From the NCBI GenBank assembly GCA_020809705.1, contig CP085833.1, positions 1,550,001 through 1,614,000 on the forward strand: a DNA stretch of 64,000 nt, in the 5' to 3' direction. Below are positions 11,472 to 22,716 of this stretch, one piece after another (positions within the stretch are counted from its first letter, which is position 1; every line of letters starts with the position of its first letter). A model generated the notes under the pieces. That model did no database searches, was not told the origin of the DNA, and saw nothing but the letters and a program-made list of their open reading frames with translations. This stretch comes from Calonectria ilicicola (taxonomy: Eukaryota; Ascomycota; Sordariomycetes; Hypocreales; Nectriaceae). A program made the position numbers and the translations under genes.

Positions 11472-14400
11472 TCAAGAGAATTCGGATACGCAATGTTTCT
11501 TCAAGGTCTCAATAATGTTGTCATAATGTGACTTGTTGACGGCCCGCTGACAGCCACTCAGTCGCTCTTTACTAGCTATTGCCAAGTCTAAGGCGGTCTC
11601 CGAATTGGCCGACTTGATGTTCAGCAATTCGCTTGGGTGCTCCGTGCAGCGTTTAAGCGCGTCAAATATCCTCTTGAATGCTGGCCACATGCCTAAACCG
11701 GCTGCCATATGGAAGGCCGTATGACCCCTAAAATCTTGAGCCTTGAGTAAATATTCGACATCTTCGTCGGCATGTTTAAGCAGCAAATCGATTATAGGAA
11801 GATGCCCATGTATTACCGCAGCATGCAAAGGATGTTGAGGCTCGTCGTTGGTTTTGTCCACGATGTCACACCCTAGCTCTAAGAGTGCTGAAACTGCATT
11901 GCTATGGCCCAAAATCGTTGCGATGAATAGAGGAGTCAATAAATGAAACGGGAGAGCTGTGTTTATATTGACCCTCACCAGGGATTGTTCTGCGAGCCGT
12001 GCTATTTCCTTGATTATATCTGACCAGCCCCGAGTAGCCGCGAGATATATGGCAGTTTCAAGTACGGAAGGATCCCCGTAGCACTCAGATCCCCTCTTGC
12101 AATCGCGAAAGTGCCTGATAATAAGTTCCTTGCAGCCCTCGAACGCCAGCAATAGAAGAATGCTCTTTTTGTCAGATCGTAGCCAATTGGTATTGGCATA
12201 ATCTTTGATATCTTCTAAAAAGGCCATTGACCTATGGTTGCGAAGGCTCTCTTTCCACTCGGTAATAATTTTGCGTGTAGTACAACTTGTGACGAAAGAT
12301 GGAGGCTCGAAAGTGTCATTAATAGCTTCATTACCTTTACGAGCATGCGCGGTCCAGAACGAGGAAGCGTAAGGTAAAAATGGTGAATCGTCATATTGCA
12401 AGTTTACGACTCGCATACAAAGCCTTGCAACTATGAGATGAGTCTGAGCAACGTTCCTCAATGGCAAATTATTGCCCAGTGCTTCTCTTTGCTCTAAAAA
12501 CTCTCTCACGGATTGATGTGTGAACTGTACTAGCATCTCTTCCTGGTCCGTGTGAGTTGTATCCAGAGGAAACTTATCAGGTATCTCCTTGGTAATCCGG
12601 ATCTTTAAGAGGCCTTGACAACAAGACTCGAATCTGTCACGGAATTCTTGCAGAGGCATAGATTCATATCTGTCGATATCATAATCAGTACCTTTGGCAT
12701 GCTCTAGCGCTGAAATCATTTCCGATATCTTGAGAGGTCTCAAGGCAACTTGAACCAACTGAAGCATTATTATTGCCTCATTATATCTTTGAGGGTCCAT
12801 CCGGATTAGAAGTGATTCATAGAGGGTCTTCAGCTTCATTGGTAAGTATTTGACTTCTGACATAATCTCCTTGTGTTGCAAACCCTGGGTTGTCATCTTG
12901 TTGATGCGTTGAACAACAATCACAACCCATTGAAACATATTTGACGAGCGGCTCAGTAACTGGGAGATGACAGTCGAGCGAAGCTCTGGTCTTTCACGCA
13001 ATTCCAACCTGTCTTCTATATATCGGCGAATACAGTTTTCGTTTCTTTGGTCGATTTTGATAGTGTGTGCTGAGGTCAAGTCAGACCCAAATCTGCGTTT
13101 GTCTCGAACCGATAGGCACACTCGAATTGAAGCGCAGGTTTTCTGTAACAACTTGACAAATTCCACAATATCAATAATCTCGTCCGTTTCGTCTTCGTTT
13201 TCACTGACACATTCGTCAAGCGCGTCAATGTAGATATTTATACTTTGGGATGCTGTTTGGCTGACAACCCAGATAATCCTGTCTACCAGCAGCACAATAT
13301 TCTCGTACTCGCCTGCGTTCTTATCCCAACTCCGAATTTCTTGACAAATTATCTGTGAAGGTATAATTTGTTCAAGAATCTGATGAAGAATAGAACGGTA
13401 GAGACCTTGGTAAGTGTTTTGGAGTGGGCTGCCGTTACTTGCGTCGAGACAATAGAGAATATAAATGCCTTTGTCCTTTGAAGGACGGGATTGCGCTAGT
13501 TTAAATGACGTGTACATTATCACCGATTTACCTGATCCTGCTTTACCTTCTAGGATTAGAAGAGGTAAAGGGATTTTCCCGGTTATTTGGGACTCCCAGG
13601 CTTTGAACACCTCAGTATCGAGGAGCCAATCAGCCGTTCCAGGGACAACGCGAACTTGCTTCAATTCAGTGCATCGACGGGTCATAGTGGAAAATGCAAC
13701 TTGAAACGCGAGTAAGGAGTTAGACGATGCTTTCAATTTGTATGCAGCGCTTGTTTAGACTTACTTCTAGACAGGACTAAGGCATGTGTTTAGTAAAATA
13801 CCGCTTTTAAGATTAGGGATTTTGAACATACCTTCCCCCCTTAGAATCTTGCGAGAACCCGAAAGAAAGGAGTCTAGCTTGCCCGCCAATCTGCTAAAAC
13901 CATCATTGTTAGGGTTGTTGAATTTATGTAACATATTATGCCTGACGTCCAATCCTTGATTGTCCGCACGAGCAAGGGTGGCCGAATCCCGATTAACAAC
14001 CTGAAGATAATTAGCAATAGACTTGGCAAGAGTCTCACTAGGATATAGTTTCATCTCACAATTCCATACTCTGAGCGAAGGAACTCTGCCGGTATATCAT
14101 CCACCTTGAGCTTTGGCACATAAGCAGATGGATGAGTCCCTTTGTTCTCGTAAAAGCAAACGATGGGAATTTTGAATGTGGGATTGATAGTCATTTCTTC
14201 AAACCTAATTCTCAATTCATCCAAAGGACTTTGGTTATTGGAGGTGCTTTGTGATAGGTAGGAAATAAGTTCAACAGAATACTGCATGGCCTCGATGCGC
14301 GCACACTTGATTCGCTCCTCTGCAGCTCTTCTCCCGAGGGCCCAACTACCTCTAAATGGCGTACCGAGAAAGATTATACCGATAATTGAGTTGAATATTT

Positions 14401-15285
14401 TTTGATTATCGTCGCTTCTTGAGTGGTACATGTCGTTAGCTCTGAGGAGAGCCTGATTGCCATAGAGTACATGTTAACCTGACTTTGCATCGCCTCGAAA
14501 CTTTCGATAGAAATAGGACTGGAGGGTTATTTATACCTTTGCTAATAACAGTCCACCGAAACAAGAAGCAATGAAAATAATAGGAGTGTCTAGCCTAGAC
14601 TGCCAAAAGTTTAGCCCTGAAGGTTATCATGCCCATACAAGACTCGCAGGTCATCTTACATGTTTGCGGCGATCTCCATGTATCCGGTCAAGCAACGCGT
14701 CCGCGTGGCCCATGAAAATATCGCTGGACGCATCTTTGTCATAATCCGCACTCCAATCGTAGGTCATTATTCTTGCATTGGTCATTTTAGACGGCAGCAT
14801 ATCTGGATCTTTGAGCCAATTCACATTTCCAGAATTCCGATCGCCATCGACTTTCCAGGCAATCCAGGTATCTGGTGATCTAGCGCCTAGACCATGGATG
14901 GCTATAATACTTCGATCAGGTCAGTTAGGACCTGGAGCAATTGCAGAATTGGGATCAAGTCATACTCAATCTCTTTTGAAATAGTGGCTTTCTTATCGTT
15001 GGGATCTGGAAATTGCTGCTGCAGCCCAATAATCCGAGGCGCAGCCGAAGTAGGTGACTTGCCTATCAAGCCATCCTCAACCTCCTCCAGAATAGTGACA
15101 TTATCATCATTCGGATCTAGGGATTGTTGCTGCAGCCCGCGAGATGCATCCGGAGCAGGCGACTTACCATTCAATCCATAGGCACGAGCTGCAGCCAAGG
15201 CTATCAAGGCACCCACAATGACCGTGACTATATGAAGCCACCCATAGGTAGGAGCTCCAGCAGAAGTTGTTGATGCACTCATCAT
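11472..15285 (-). CDS. NLR: membrane anchor, hydrolase, NACHT, ankyrin
   Basis: Reconstructed in seven exons: 15285-14966, 14909-14660, 14599-14537, 14452-14060, 14000-13832, 13776-13765 (12 nt) and 13699-11472. The sum is 3435 nt, divisible by three, giving 1144 residues with no stop. Residues 17-33 form a membrane helix; 37-71 and 72-106 are a tandem repeat; 107 to about 310 are an alpha/beta-hydrolase of the type seen at the N-terminus of fungal NLRs (AIHGLG oxyanion loop, FLGTPFRGS). Its nucleophile elbow reads ASCFGG, with Cys203 where GHSLGG enzymes carry Ser. The NACHT has a P-loop GKAGSGKS at 454-461 and a Walker B IYIDALDEC near 558-566. Ankyrin repeats fill about 990-1130. Fungal NLRs sense non-self and trigger compartment death; the hydrolase would be the effector and the ankyrins the sensor. 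It is divergent from the HET gene at 15678. Confidence 0.85.
14968..15177 (-). repeat. 105-bp tandem duplication inside the NLR
   Basis: Two adjacent 105-bp units (15177-15073 and 15072-14968) encode similar 35-residue blocks. They share GKSP, then GLQQQ, DPND and a VTI/ATI...E ending. The repeat sits between the membrane helix and the hydrolase, keeps frame and is visibly diverged, so it is not brand new. Confidence 0.7.
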
Positions 15286-15677
15286 GGACTTGGAAATATC
15301 GAACAAAAATATTATGTTTGTGAGATTGAAATAATTTTTCTTTCTCAAAATATCACAATGGGCCGCGACCCAAGGGAGCCAGCCAGTGGCTGCAGCCTAG
15401 TCTACTTGCCGCCCCCAATCTTCAGCCCAGAACAAAACTAGAAAATATCAAGGCTCCTGACGCCCCGCTCGGGTATTGTATTCTGGCTGTTAATTGGAAG
15501 TCCAGGGCCTCAAATCAATTCGGAACATACTAAAATATGCAGCAGTCAGGGGGAACTGAGGCGGAGGTAACTGGGCGGTGATGAGACAAATGGCGCATTT
15601 CTCAAAACTTAAATATGTAAGGGCCACCCTGTGGTTCAAGCCGTGTTGGCTGAATTTCAGCTTGCGGTGCACTCGCA
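15286..15677. promoter_or_regulatory. Shared divergent promoter region, NLR and HET
   Basis: This 392-bp spacer separates the start codons of the minus-strand NLR (15285) and the plus-strand HET gene (15678), so it must hold both promoters. No specific operator was identified by eye. The arrangement allows coordinated expression. Confidence 0.55.
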
Positions 15678-17588
15678 ATGATCGCCAAAGGCTCCATTCA
15701 ATACGAGAATTGCCTGTACCGCCCCCTTCCGGTTAACCACATTCGGTTGCTCCGTCCCAGCCCCAACACGAGTACCCCAGAGCTCGGGAGCCTCGAAGTG
15801 ACAGACTTGCACAATGCCCCTCCATACCATGCCCTCAGCCACAGCTGGTCATTTCAGCATAGCCAGGCAGAAGAAACAATCAACGGTCACAAACTTGCTT
15901 TAGGTATCAATCTTGTCGCCTGCATACGGAGACTCTCGGCACTATACGAAACGAACACTGGACCCGACCCAAATGTCAAATATGTGTGGATTGATAGTAT
16001 TTGTATCAACCAAGATGATGTAGCTGAACGATCATCGCAAGTCGGGTTAATGAGACAGATCTACAGAAATTCAACTCGAACACTTATTTGGCTTGGACAA
16101 GACTTAACTAACTCTGTTGCTGGGTGGCGGCTACTTGATCAAGTTCACGACGCATTCAGGCAGCAATATCCGAAGGCCGTTGTCGTATCCGACATACCTG
16201 TTCGGACATTCTCGCAAACTGTACACGATTCTTTGGGCTTGCCTGCATGGAATGATGATGCATGGGAGCACTTGAGACGGAACATGGAATTACGATGGTT
16301 CTCGCGCATTTGGGTTGTCCAAGAAGTTGCCTTATCAAGACGAGATCCGGTCATTCTACATGGGTCAAACTTTTACCCTTGGGATCATATCAGCTGGTCC
16401 GTAGCTTGGCTGCGCAGAAATGGTTACTTGCGGCTCCCTCAGATCCCTGAACAGCTGAGGAACGTGGATACCATGGCCAACATTCGCCGAGCCCATACTC
16501 CCTGGCCTCTAGATGCCCTCATGTCCATTACACAAGTCAAGTTTCATGCAACGGACCAAAGAGACAAGGTATATGGCCTTCTGGGGTTGGCCGCTGAATG
16601 TCAAAATGACACAAACGTGCCCGACGAGTTGAAGCCTGATTACAGCATCGCGGTGACCGACTTGTACCAAAGGATCGCGCATCTACTTTTGAAAAAGGGC
16701 AGTTCACTTGCGATCCTTACACGTGCTCATGGTGTGGAGGGAACCGGGAGACAACGACGTGAGTATGATCTGGACTTACCATCTTGGTGTCCTGACTGGA
16801 GTGATTTCAAAGTCTTCAACGAAGGCCTCTCGACAAGCCTCTCGTGGATACACTATGAAGACATATACCAGCCGGCTAGGCTCGGCTTTCCAAGCCACTA
16901 TGCTGCGTCATCCGGCCTTCAGTCTCAGCTGGAACAACAATTGGATACATCTAGTCTTCAGGTGCATGGCATTAGACTAGCACATGTTGATCGGGTATTC
17001 GCTTTCGACGTTGGGCCTCTAGGAGAAATCGCATCGGGACAGAATTTTGCCCTACAAATCGAAATGATTCTCGGAGAGGTACTGTCAACCCTACAGGAGA
17101 CCAATTGGTCCAGCTGGATGGAGAAATTTATCAGGACAACAACGGCCGAGCAGCATCGACTTGTTGGGCGGGACTGGGATCAACTACTACAAGATGGTCT
17201 TGCATATCTACATGAACTGTTGACTGATGATGCAAGCACCGTCTTATCATCCACATTCCAAACCAACAGGAACCAGTTGATTTCTGTTTTGCAAGGGCCC
17301 GGAGCCAAAGGTACTACAGGGCAATACGAGTTATTAGCACTCAGATACTGTTTTGACAGGGCTTTCCTGATCACCATCGATGGTAGAATGGGGATCGGGC
17401 CATCCAGCATCCACCAGGGTGATGTAGTTGCAGTACTTGTAGGCGGTGGCGTGCCGTATTGCATTAGAAGAGAAGGTGATCATTGGCTATTTGTGGGTGA
17501 ATCTTACGTAGAGGGTCTTATGGATGGTATGGCCTCTGAAGCTTTCCAGCAAGGTGATGTAGCGGAGGAGATATTTCACTTTGAGTGA
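15678..17588 (+). CDS. HET-domain protein (heterokaryon incompatibility)
   Basis: Single open frame of 636 residues from an ATG, no intron needed. The HET domain (PF06985) spans about residues 49-220 with its three signatures: YHALSHSWS at 50-58, YVWIDSICINQDD near 102-114 followed by QVGLMRQIYRNSTRTLIWLG, and RWFSRIWVVQEVALSR near 206-221. The C-terminal part ends in the usual GDVVAVLVGG...P...RREGDHWLFVGESYVEGLMDG block seen in long fungal HET proteins. HET domains, some of which resemble TIR folds, are death effectors in vegetative incompatibility and are toxic when activated. The gene is complete and undamaged, in contrast to the second HET gene at 20.5-22.7 kb. Divergence from the NLR over 392 bp suggests a functional pair. 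Confidence 0.92.
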   Translation: MIAKGSIQYENCLYRPLPVNHIRLLRPSPNTSTPELGSLEVTDLHNAPPYHALSHSWSFQHSQAEETINGHKLALGINLVACIRRLSALYETNTGPDPNVKYVWIDSICINQDDVAERSSQVGLMRQIYRNSTRTLIWLGQDLTNSVAGWRLLDQVHDAFRQQYPKAVVVSDIPVRTFSQTVHDSLGLPAWNDDAWEHLRRNMELRWFSRIWVVQEVALSRRDPVILHGSNFYPWDHISWSVAWLRRNGYLRLPQIPEQLRNVDTMANIRRAHTPWPLDALMSITQVKFHATDQRDKVYGLLGLAAECQNDTNVPDELKPDYSIAVTDLYQRIAHLLLKKGSSLAILTRAHGVEGTGRQRREYDLDLPSWCPDWSDFKVFNEGLSTSLSWIHYEDIYQPARLGFPSHYAASSGLQSQLEQQLDTSSLQVHGIRLAHVDRVFAFDVGPLGEIASGQNFALQIEMILGEVLSTLQETNWSSWMEKFIRTTTAEQHRLVGRDWDQLLQDGLAYLHELLTDDASTVLSSTFQTNRNQLISVLQGPGAKGTTGQYELLALRYCFDRAFLITIDGRMGIGPSSIHQGDVVAVLVGGGVPYCIRREGDHWLFVGESYVEGLMDGMASEAFQQGDVAEEIFHFE

Positions 17589-19113
17589 CTATTATAGTTT
17601 TGTTTCGAGATAGTCTTTTGCCATTGATTACATTCTCACGTTCCAAACCCATACCTATCCAGCTGAGCCAGTTCGTTGCTTTTATTATCACTTCTTTGAG
17701 TGAGACAAGCTAGTCCAGAGTCGATAGAGGGATGAGCCATCGGTTTTACGCAACGCCCGATTTGATTTAGGTTGATTTTTATATTTTACGCCAGTAAATG
17801 GCTATTTAAGGACAAGGGGTGCCTATCTAGAGATATTTAAATAAATCATAGATGATAGCAAACAATCTTTTAGAGGAAAACAGGACGCTGCGTGGTGTTC
17901 GATGCAAAAGACCGTGGTCTGTGGGTAGGTACGGGGTATGGCATACATTGGCCCTATCACGCCTTGTGGAGTACTTTTCAAGGAACACATCCCCACCTAT
18001 AAATATATCTCATGAACAGCTTCTAATCTTTATCAATCCTCCTATTATTATCAATCTTTTTTTTTTTAAAAAAAAAAAATGCCATTGAAGCCTACTAGAT
18101 CTAGGGGAACTACCAATACTCTCTGTCTTTACTACATCTTCCAAGAACAATAATACGCCCGGCCGGTTCTAGGGTCTTCTTGCGGGTTCGGCAGCCCCAT
18201 AGTTCAGTGCAGCTGTTTGCGGTTGGGCAGACTACCGCCGATCTTTTCGGCTTTAGCGTCGGCTCCGGCTCTAACCGCACTTAGCCCATACTTTGGGTAG
18301 GTGCCACGGATCTGCACCAGGATTCCTCTAGCGAATCTCGGAGGGTCACTCCCGTCCTTCTTTCTTGGTAGTTCCTCCCGACGCATGCCGATTGCCTAGG
18401 ACTTTGGCGCCCGGCTCGGAGATGTTCAAAGTTACTTAAAGGATATCTGATTTGGACTAAGAAGCCAGGCAGGAAGGCTTATGTGCAGCGCTACTCCACA
18501 GCTAATTTCACGGGAATAGGACGGACTGGGGAAGATGGTCAGTAAATATGCTAAGAATTACGCATAATGTGCCCTAACATGGGGGGTTCCTAACTATTCG
18601 CGAATGTAGCCTCCCAGGGGTAGAAAATATTGCCTTTTGACATTCCCAAGATCTAAATGTATCACTAGCTATAGAGGCCACAGGGTTACATTTGGAAGCT
18701 CTTGTCTTGTCAATTGAAGGGTCTATCTAGGTCTCTTATAGCTGCTGTTGTGACTAGCTGTTCCGGTCGGCCGAGGGGAGTTTCTTTTAGGTTGAGGCTA
18801 TCCAAAGCTAGCTACGGTGACCACCGCATACGGATGTTGCTTGCAGCCGCGTTGGGATAGGTCTGTAGTAGCTAGATCCTTCATCTAGGCATTTATCCTG
18901 ATTTGTATGACTATTTGGGGCCGGTTGCGGCAAGAGCTATCTAGCTGTTACTATAAGTACTGGACTGTGCCGTCGAGGGCATCGAGGCTTTGTAGTCAAG
19001 GTCCGGCCGGGCCCTAAGAGGCCCGGCTGCTAGGCTAGGCTGTTGAGACCATCTTGTGAGTGTGACAAAATGAGTTAAAAATTTGACACTATAATTTATG
19101 AGAAAAAGCTACA
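17589..19113. other. Intergenic, GC-rich relic-like stretch
   Basis: After the HET gene comes AT-rich sequence with a T-run followed directly by an A-run (about 18057-18079). A GC-rich stretch with many CGG/CCGG words follows (about 18150-19030). It holds short frames (for example 18386-18204, -) but nothing I recognise. It could be a decayed transposon that was not heavily hit by RIP; no terminal repeats were found. Confidence 0.4.
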
Positions 19114-19979
19114 TCAAGTATAACCGGATAGAAAAGTAAACAAAGTCACCGAGATTGAAGAGAGACTGCCAAGTATGAAGAACATGTCGTTCACTACAAT
19201 AAAGCATGTAACCGAGCCCACCAACTCGGCTGCAAGGCACGCGGCTCCCCCAACCTTCACCCGTTGGGCAGCGCTTTCGTCATCGGATGGGCAGCTGATG
19301 GGTGGGTTAGTGGCTTGACAAGCGTTGGATGTGATTGAAAAGAAGATACTAGGCCGCCGCACTTTCAATTTTGACCGCGCAGGGGGTTGCTGTCGGAGTG
19401 GATGTGGCGATAATTGCACAGGTTTCGCCACCAGCCCAGTTCTTCGAGTCGGGTACTTTTATATTGCCTGTAATTTTGATGGCGAGAGCATTCGTCGATC
19501 TTGAGCAAGTCTTATCCTTGGAAGCAGCAACAAGGTCTACTTCCTGGGAAGAGTTCTTGGTGGTAAACTCGACCCAGCCACCCGTGGAGTTGGTGGAGAA
19601 GAGAATATCCTCGGTCAACGAATCTGTAGCGCAGCTGTACCAGACAAGCCGCCAAATGAGCAACCAAGTGCCCTCGGTATTGAAGTTTCTGAAGCCGCCG
19701 TACTTGAAGTAAGGGTCGCTGCTGGGGAAGTTATCCCCCTTCAAGTCCCAGCTGGCGCCATGATTCACACTGTGTTCTTTGGAGCCCCACAAATCGAAGT
19801 GAAGCCGAGCGTCAAGACATTTGGTAAGTTCGGGATTTTTTAAGGTAAAGACGATGGGCATCAGGGGCGATGGCGCATATGTGTCGTTACGTGGGAACAC
19901 TAGGTCCACTTCAAAAGCACCAGCTTGGTCGCTTGCAGCGGTCACCGTGGTGGTGCTGCAGGCAACTAGGAGCCCGCAT
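19114..19979 (-). pseudogene. Secreted DUF7136-like protein, start out of frame
   Basis: The mature part begins with FEVDLVFPRNDTYAP and contains PIVF, TWLLIWRL and TGGWVEF, which I recall from the fungal extracellular DUF7136 family. Two exons fit: down to 19350, then 19294-19114, joined across a 55-bp intron (GTATCT donor, CACTAAC branch, CATCAG acceptor). The C-terminus has Ser/Ala-rich then hydrophobic segments, as in wall-anchored members. The region in front of the mature part reads like a signal peptide (SLACGLLVACSTTTVTAA), but no in-frame ATG precedes it. The only nearby ATG, 19979-19977, is one base out of frame. A single-base indel inside the signal peptide or a sequencing error is likely; a missed first exon is possible. 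The molecular function of the family is not established to my knowledge. Confidence 0.6.
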
Positions 19980-20473
19980 GCTAGTGAAGCCGGGCTGCGA
20001 GAAAAGAGGTAAATTGGGGGCTGAAAGAAGTTGCGAGGTTACTGCGAGAGAATCAATGTTGGTCTGAGATGGATTTTTGTATTGAAAGGCTGAAGTGATG
20101 GGTGCAACAAGACTGGGCTCCTAGATGTTAGCACGGATCACAGAGGTTTAGTCAAGGTACCCACCCACACCCAAGTTCTCCTATGGAACAATCGCCCTCA
20201 ATCATCTTTCTCTTTTGAGCGTTGACACCCTAACCACACAATTTTTGCAAGGCTAGATAGATGGAGTGCAAGACGACCAACTACACCGTCCAGAATATTC
20301 CACACAACTCGTGTCTTGAATGTAGTCTCAGCTATGAGGGCGCCATGTGGATCTGGCACCTGTTGAAATGTACCAACGGGATGAATCAACTTACATTGAA
20401 AGCTCAAGAGATTGAGTTGCTAAACTCATCGTTCATACTTTTTGCAGCGTAAACCCCGAGACTTTTCCTGTGG
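19980..20473. other. Intergenic
   Basis: Spacer between the DUF7136-like gene and the 3' end of the second HET gene. Nothing recognisable was seen. Confidence 0.4.
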
Positions 20474-22716
20474 CTAGATTATCGTAAATTCTACATCTTC
20501 ATTTCCATTCTCTGCTATTCTTAGTGCTTCCCCATGCATAATCCCATGCATATAGCACTCTCCCACCAGTGAATACTTGCCACCATTTTCCCTCCTTACC
20601 ACAAACGGCACATTGGCCCCATACAAAATCACAACTAGGTCCCCTTTCTTAGCCTTCATGGGAACATATCCTATCCGTCCCATATCTGTCCCTGCAAAGC
20701 AGCGCGACATTGCTCCTGTCAGGAACGACCCTAAAGCGTATTTCGAATAATGATGATTCCGTTGCACAAACCACTCGGGAAGGTGGTTTCCTTCCAGGGT
20801 CAGGCGAACAAACGACGCGACATCCTTGACAAAGTGCTCTGATGCCTCTGTACCAAGGTCAGATTGGTTGCAGACTAGGGTTCGCAAAAAGGGCTCCCAT
20901 TCAGACGGAATTTGAGAATAGAAGTTAAGATCAACGTCAGAAAGAGATTGGGTATTAGATACGGGTTTCAAATCTAGCAGTTTTGTGACCAGAATATCGC
21001 TAGCCTTGGGAGCGGGGCCACGGCCCTGAGTCAATCTCTTCGTTGCTGCCAGCCAGATGTCCCTCGCCTCTTCGATGACATATTTTTTGAGCCTTTGCTG
21101 ATTGTACCATTTCATTGGATCATTCGGTCGGCAGTTGGCCAGATGGGCGGCTGGGTCATTGGCCGAGCTCTCTGCGATAGTGTGAAGCGTGTCGACTATT
21201 CTTCCCTTGAGATGTAGCACGCTATCATCGTTAGATGTCCATGCCTGGATAGGCAAGCCCACACTGGCGTCGAACCCAGCAATGTTATCACTTTTACTCA
21301 GGATGTAATGAGGGTCGGTTCGGTCAAAGTCAGGAACCCAAGATGGAAATAGAGACGGGCTGCCGACCTTGTCTGAGCTGCTGCCAAGAACTCGAAGGCT
21401 GCCGTTGTGAAATATTTCCCAAAGCACAAACCTTCGAAACACATCCTCTGGTGAGATGAAGTAGTTTGGTGTTAAGTACTCGCTTCCTGTGTCCTGTTTC
21501 GTTATACCAAGCATGCCGAAGACCCTGTCACGAGGATCGGTGCACGCGAACGAACGGCTCTCCAGGATCAGGTCAAGGAGATTGAGCTGGCGTTGGCGGT
21601 ACAGCCACCCATCCATCATCGCGAGCCTGGGATGATGAACTCGCCGCGCAGAAGCCATGACGAACATGCTGACTATCGTATCGTGTATCAACTCAAGCCC
21701 TAGAGCTCCCTGATAAGAGTCCTGGATTTATTCATGCCAAATACAACCCTCTCAAACATGGCCCAAGAGATGGACTGGTCGCCACAGATGACCTGCGCAC
21801 GTTTTGCCAAAATGGCCTCCTGGATTACCCAAGTGCGCCGGAACCAAGGGCGGCGGAGGAGGTTGATGATAGGGTCCAAATTGATCTCGTCTTCTGTAAT
21901 GGGGTGTATTTTCAGCAATGTGGAATGTGGCTTATAGCCTGTGAGGTAGATGGGGATCAACCTTCGGTCTAGCCAGCGGATGGACTCCATCGCCCCGTCA
22001 ACAGAGGGGTCCGACTTGCCAAGGTAGATTAGTACCTGCCAGGCCTGGGAGTAAATTTCGCCCATGAGCCTGACCTGCTTGGCCTTCTCGTCGTTGTCGG
22101 CCTGGTTAATGCAGACAGCGTCTACCCACAGCAGTCGCTTTCGTCTTGGGCGCCGCAAGTCTGACAAGGCATCATGAAGGCTCAAAGTCACATTGATACT
22201 GCGTCCAGAGCAGCTCAATGATCGGGTGATAGTGGCATCTCCCCAGGTGTACGATAAAGCTTCGTATCTGGTCCTCCAGCACAGTTGGGCGTTAATTAGA
22301 TGACATTTCAGCTCGTCTCCGGGGTCTCCCGGTTCGATAACAAGCAGCCGAATCTCTTTGTCTCCGGTGAATGGTTGGTATATGGTGCTATCAATTGCGT
22401 TTGGTGACTCGACTCGCTTTGGTGGCACGACACGGAAGATGGTGCAGCTGGCAATGCTGTCAAAGACGCCATAATCTCTACGTATTTCATACGAGGCTAT
22501 AATGACGGCCTGAGCGATAACAGAGATCCAAAAGTAGCGTCGGAGTCTGTCTCTGAAGGTTTTCTTTGAGCGTGGAGCCTCATGCTGTCCTCGGTTGGTA
22601 GATTGATATGCGTTAAACTGGTAAGAATAATCGTATGACTTAGGCGATGATCGCGGCCTAGCGCAGCAGGTGCTGTGGCCGATAGCTCGTAGGAATTGTG
22701 TTCTGCATACGAGCAT
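20474..22716 (-). pseudogene. HET-domain gene with central frameshift
   Basis: The first half (ATG at 22716 to TAG at 21702-21700) carries a predicted membrane helix (YFWISVIAQAVIIASYEI, residues 61-78) and a complete HET domain: YEALSYTWGD near 151-160, LLWVDAVCINQADNDEKAKQ near 195-214 and PWFRRTWVIQEAILA near 295-310. The second half continues from about 21715 to 20474 in another frame. It has the usual C-terminal features, namely FACTDPRDRVFGMLGI, LFPSWVPDF and GDLVVILYGANVPFVVRRENGGKYSLVGE. The two frames meet at about 21700-21720. A phase-0 GTATTT...TATCAG intron of 35 nt would also restore frame, but it is shorter than normal fungal introns, lacks a branch site and would remove residues similar to those retained elsewhere in the family. 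I favour a frameshift. If truncated at TAG, the product would still include the membrane helix and HET domain. Confidence 0.75.

Noticed and set aside
11472..13736. NACHT-ankyrin frame as a stand-alone 754-residue gene
   Set aside because: Its apparent start is not ATG, and upstream exons restore a complete hydrolase-NACHT protein.
14902..15348. NLR N-terminus taken as a separate 148-residue gene
   Set aside because: A 56-bp intron with GTATGA donor and CTAAC branch joins it in frame to the hydrolase exon; the apparent start at 15348 is not ATG.
21718..21752. 35-nt intron in the second HET gene
   Set aside because: Too short for normal fungal splicing and no branch site; kept only as an alternative to a frameshift.
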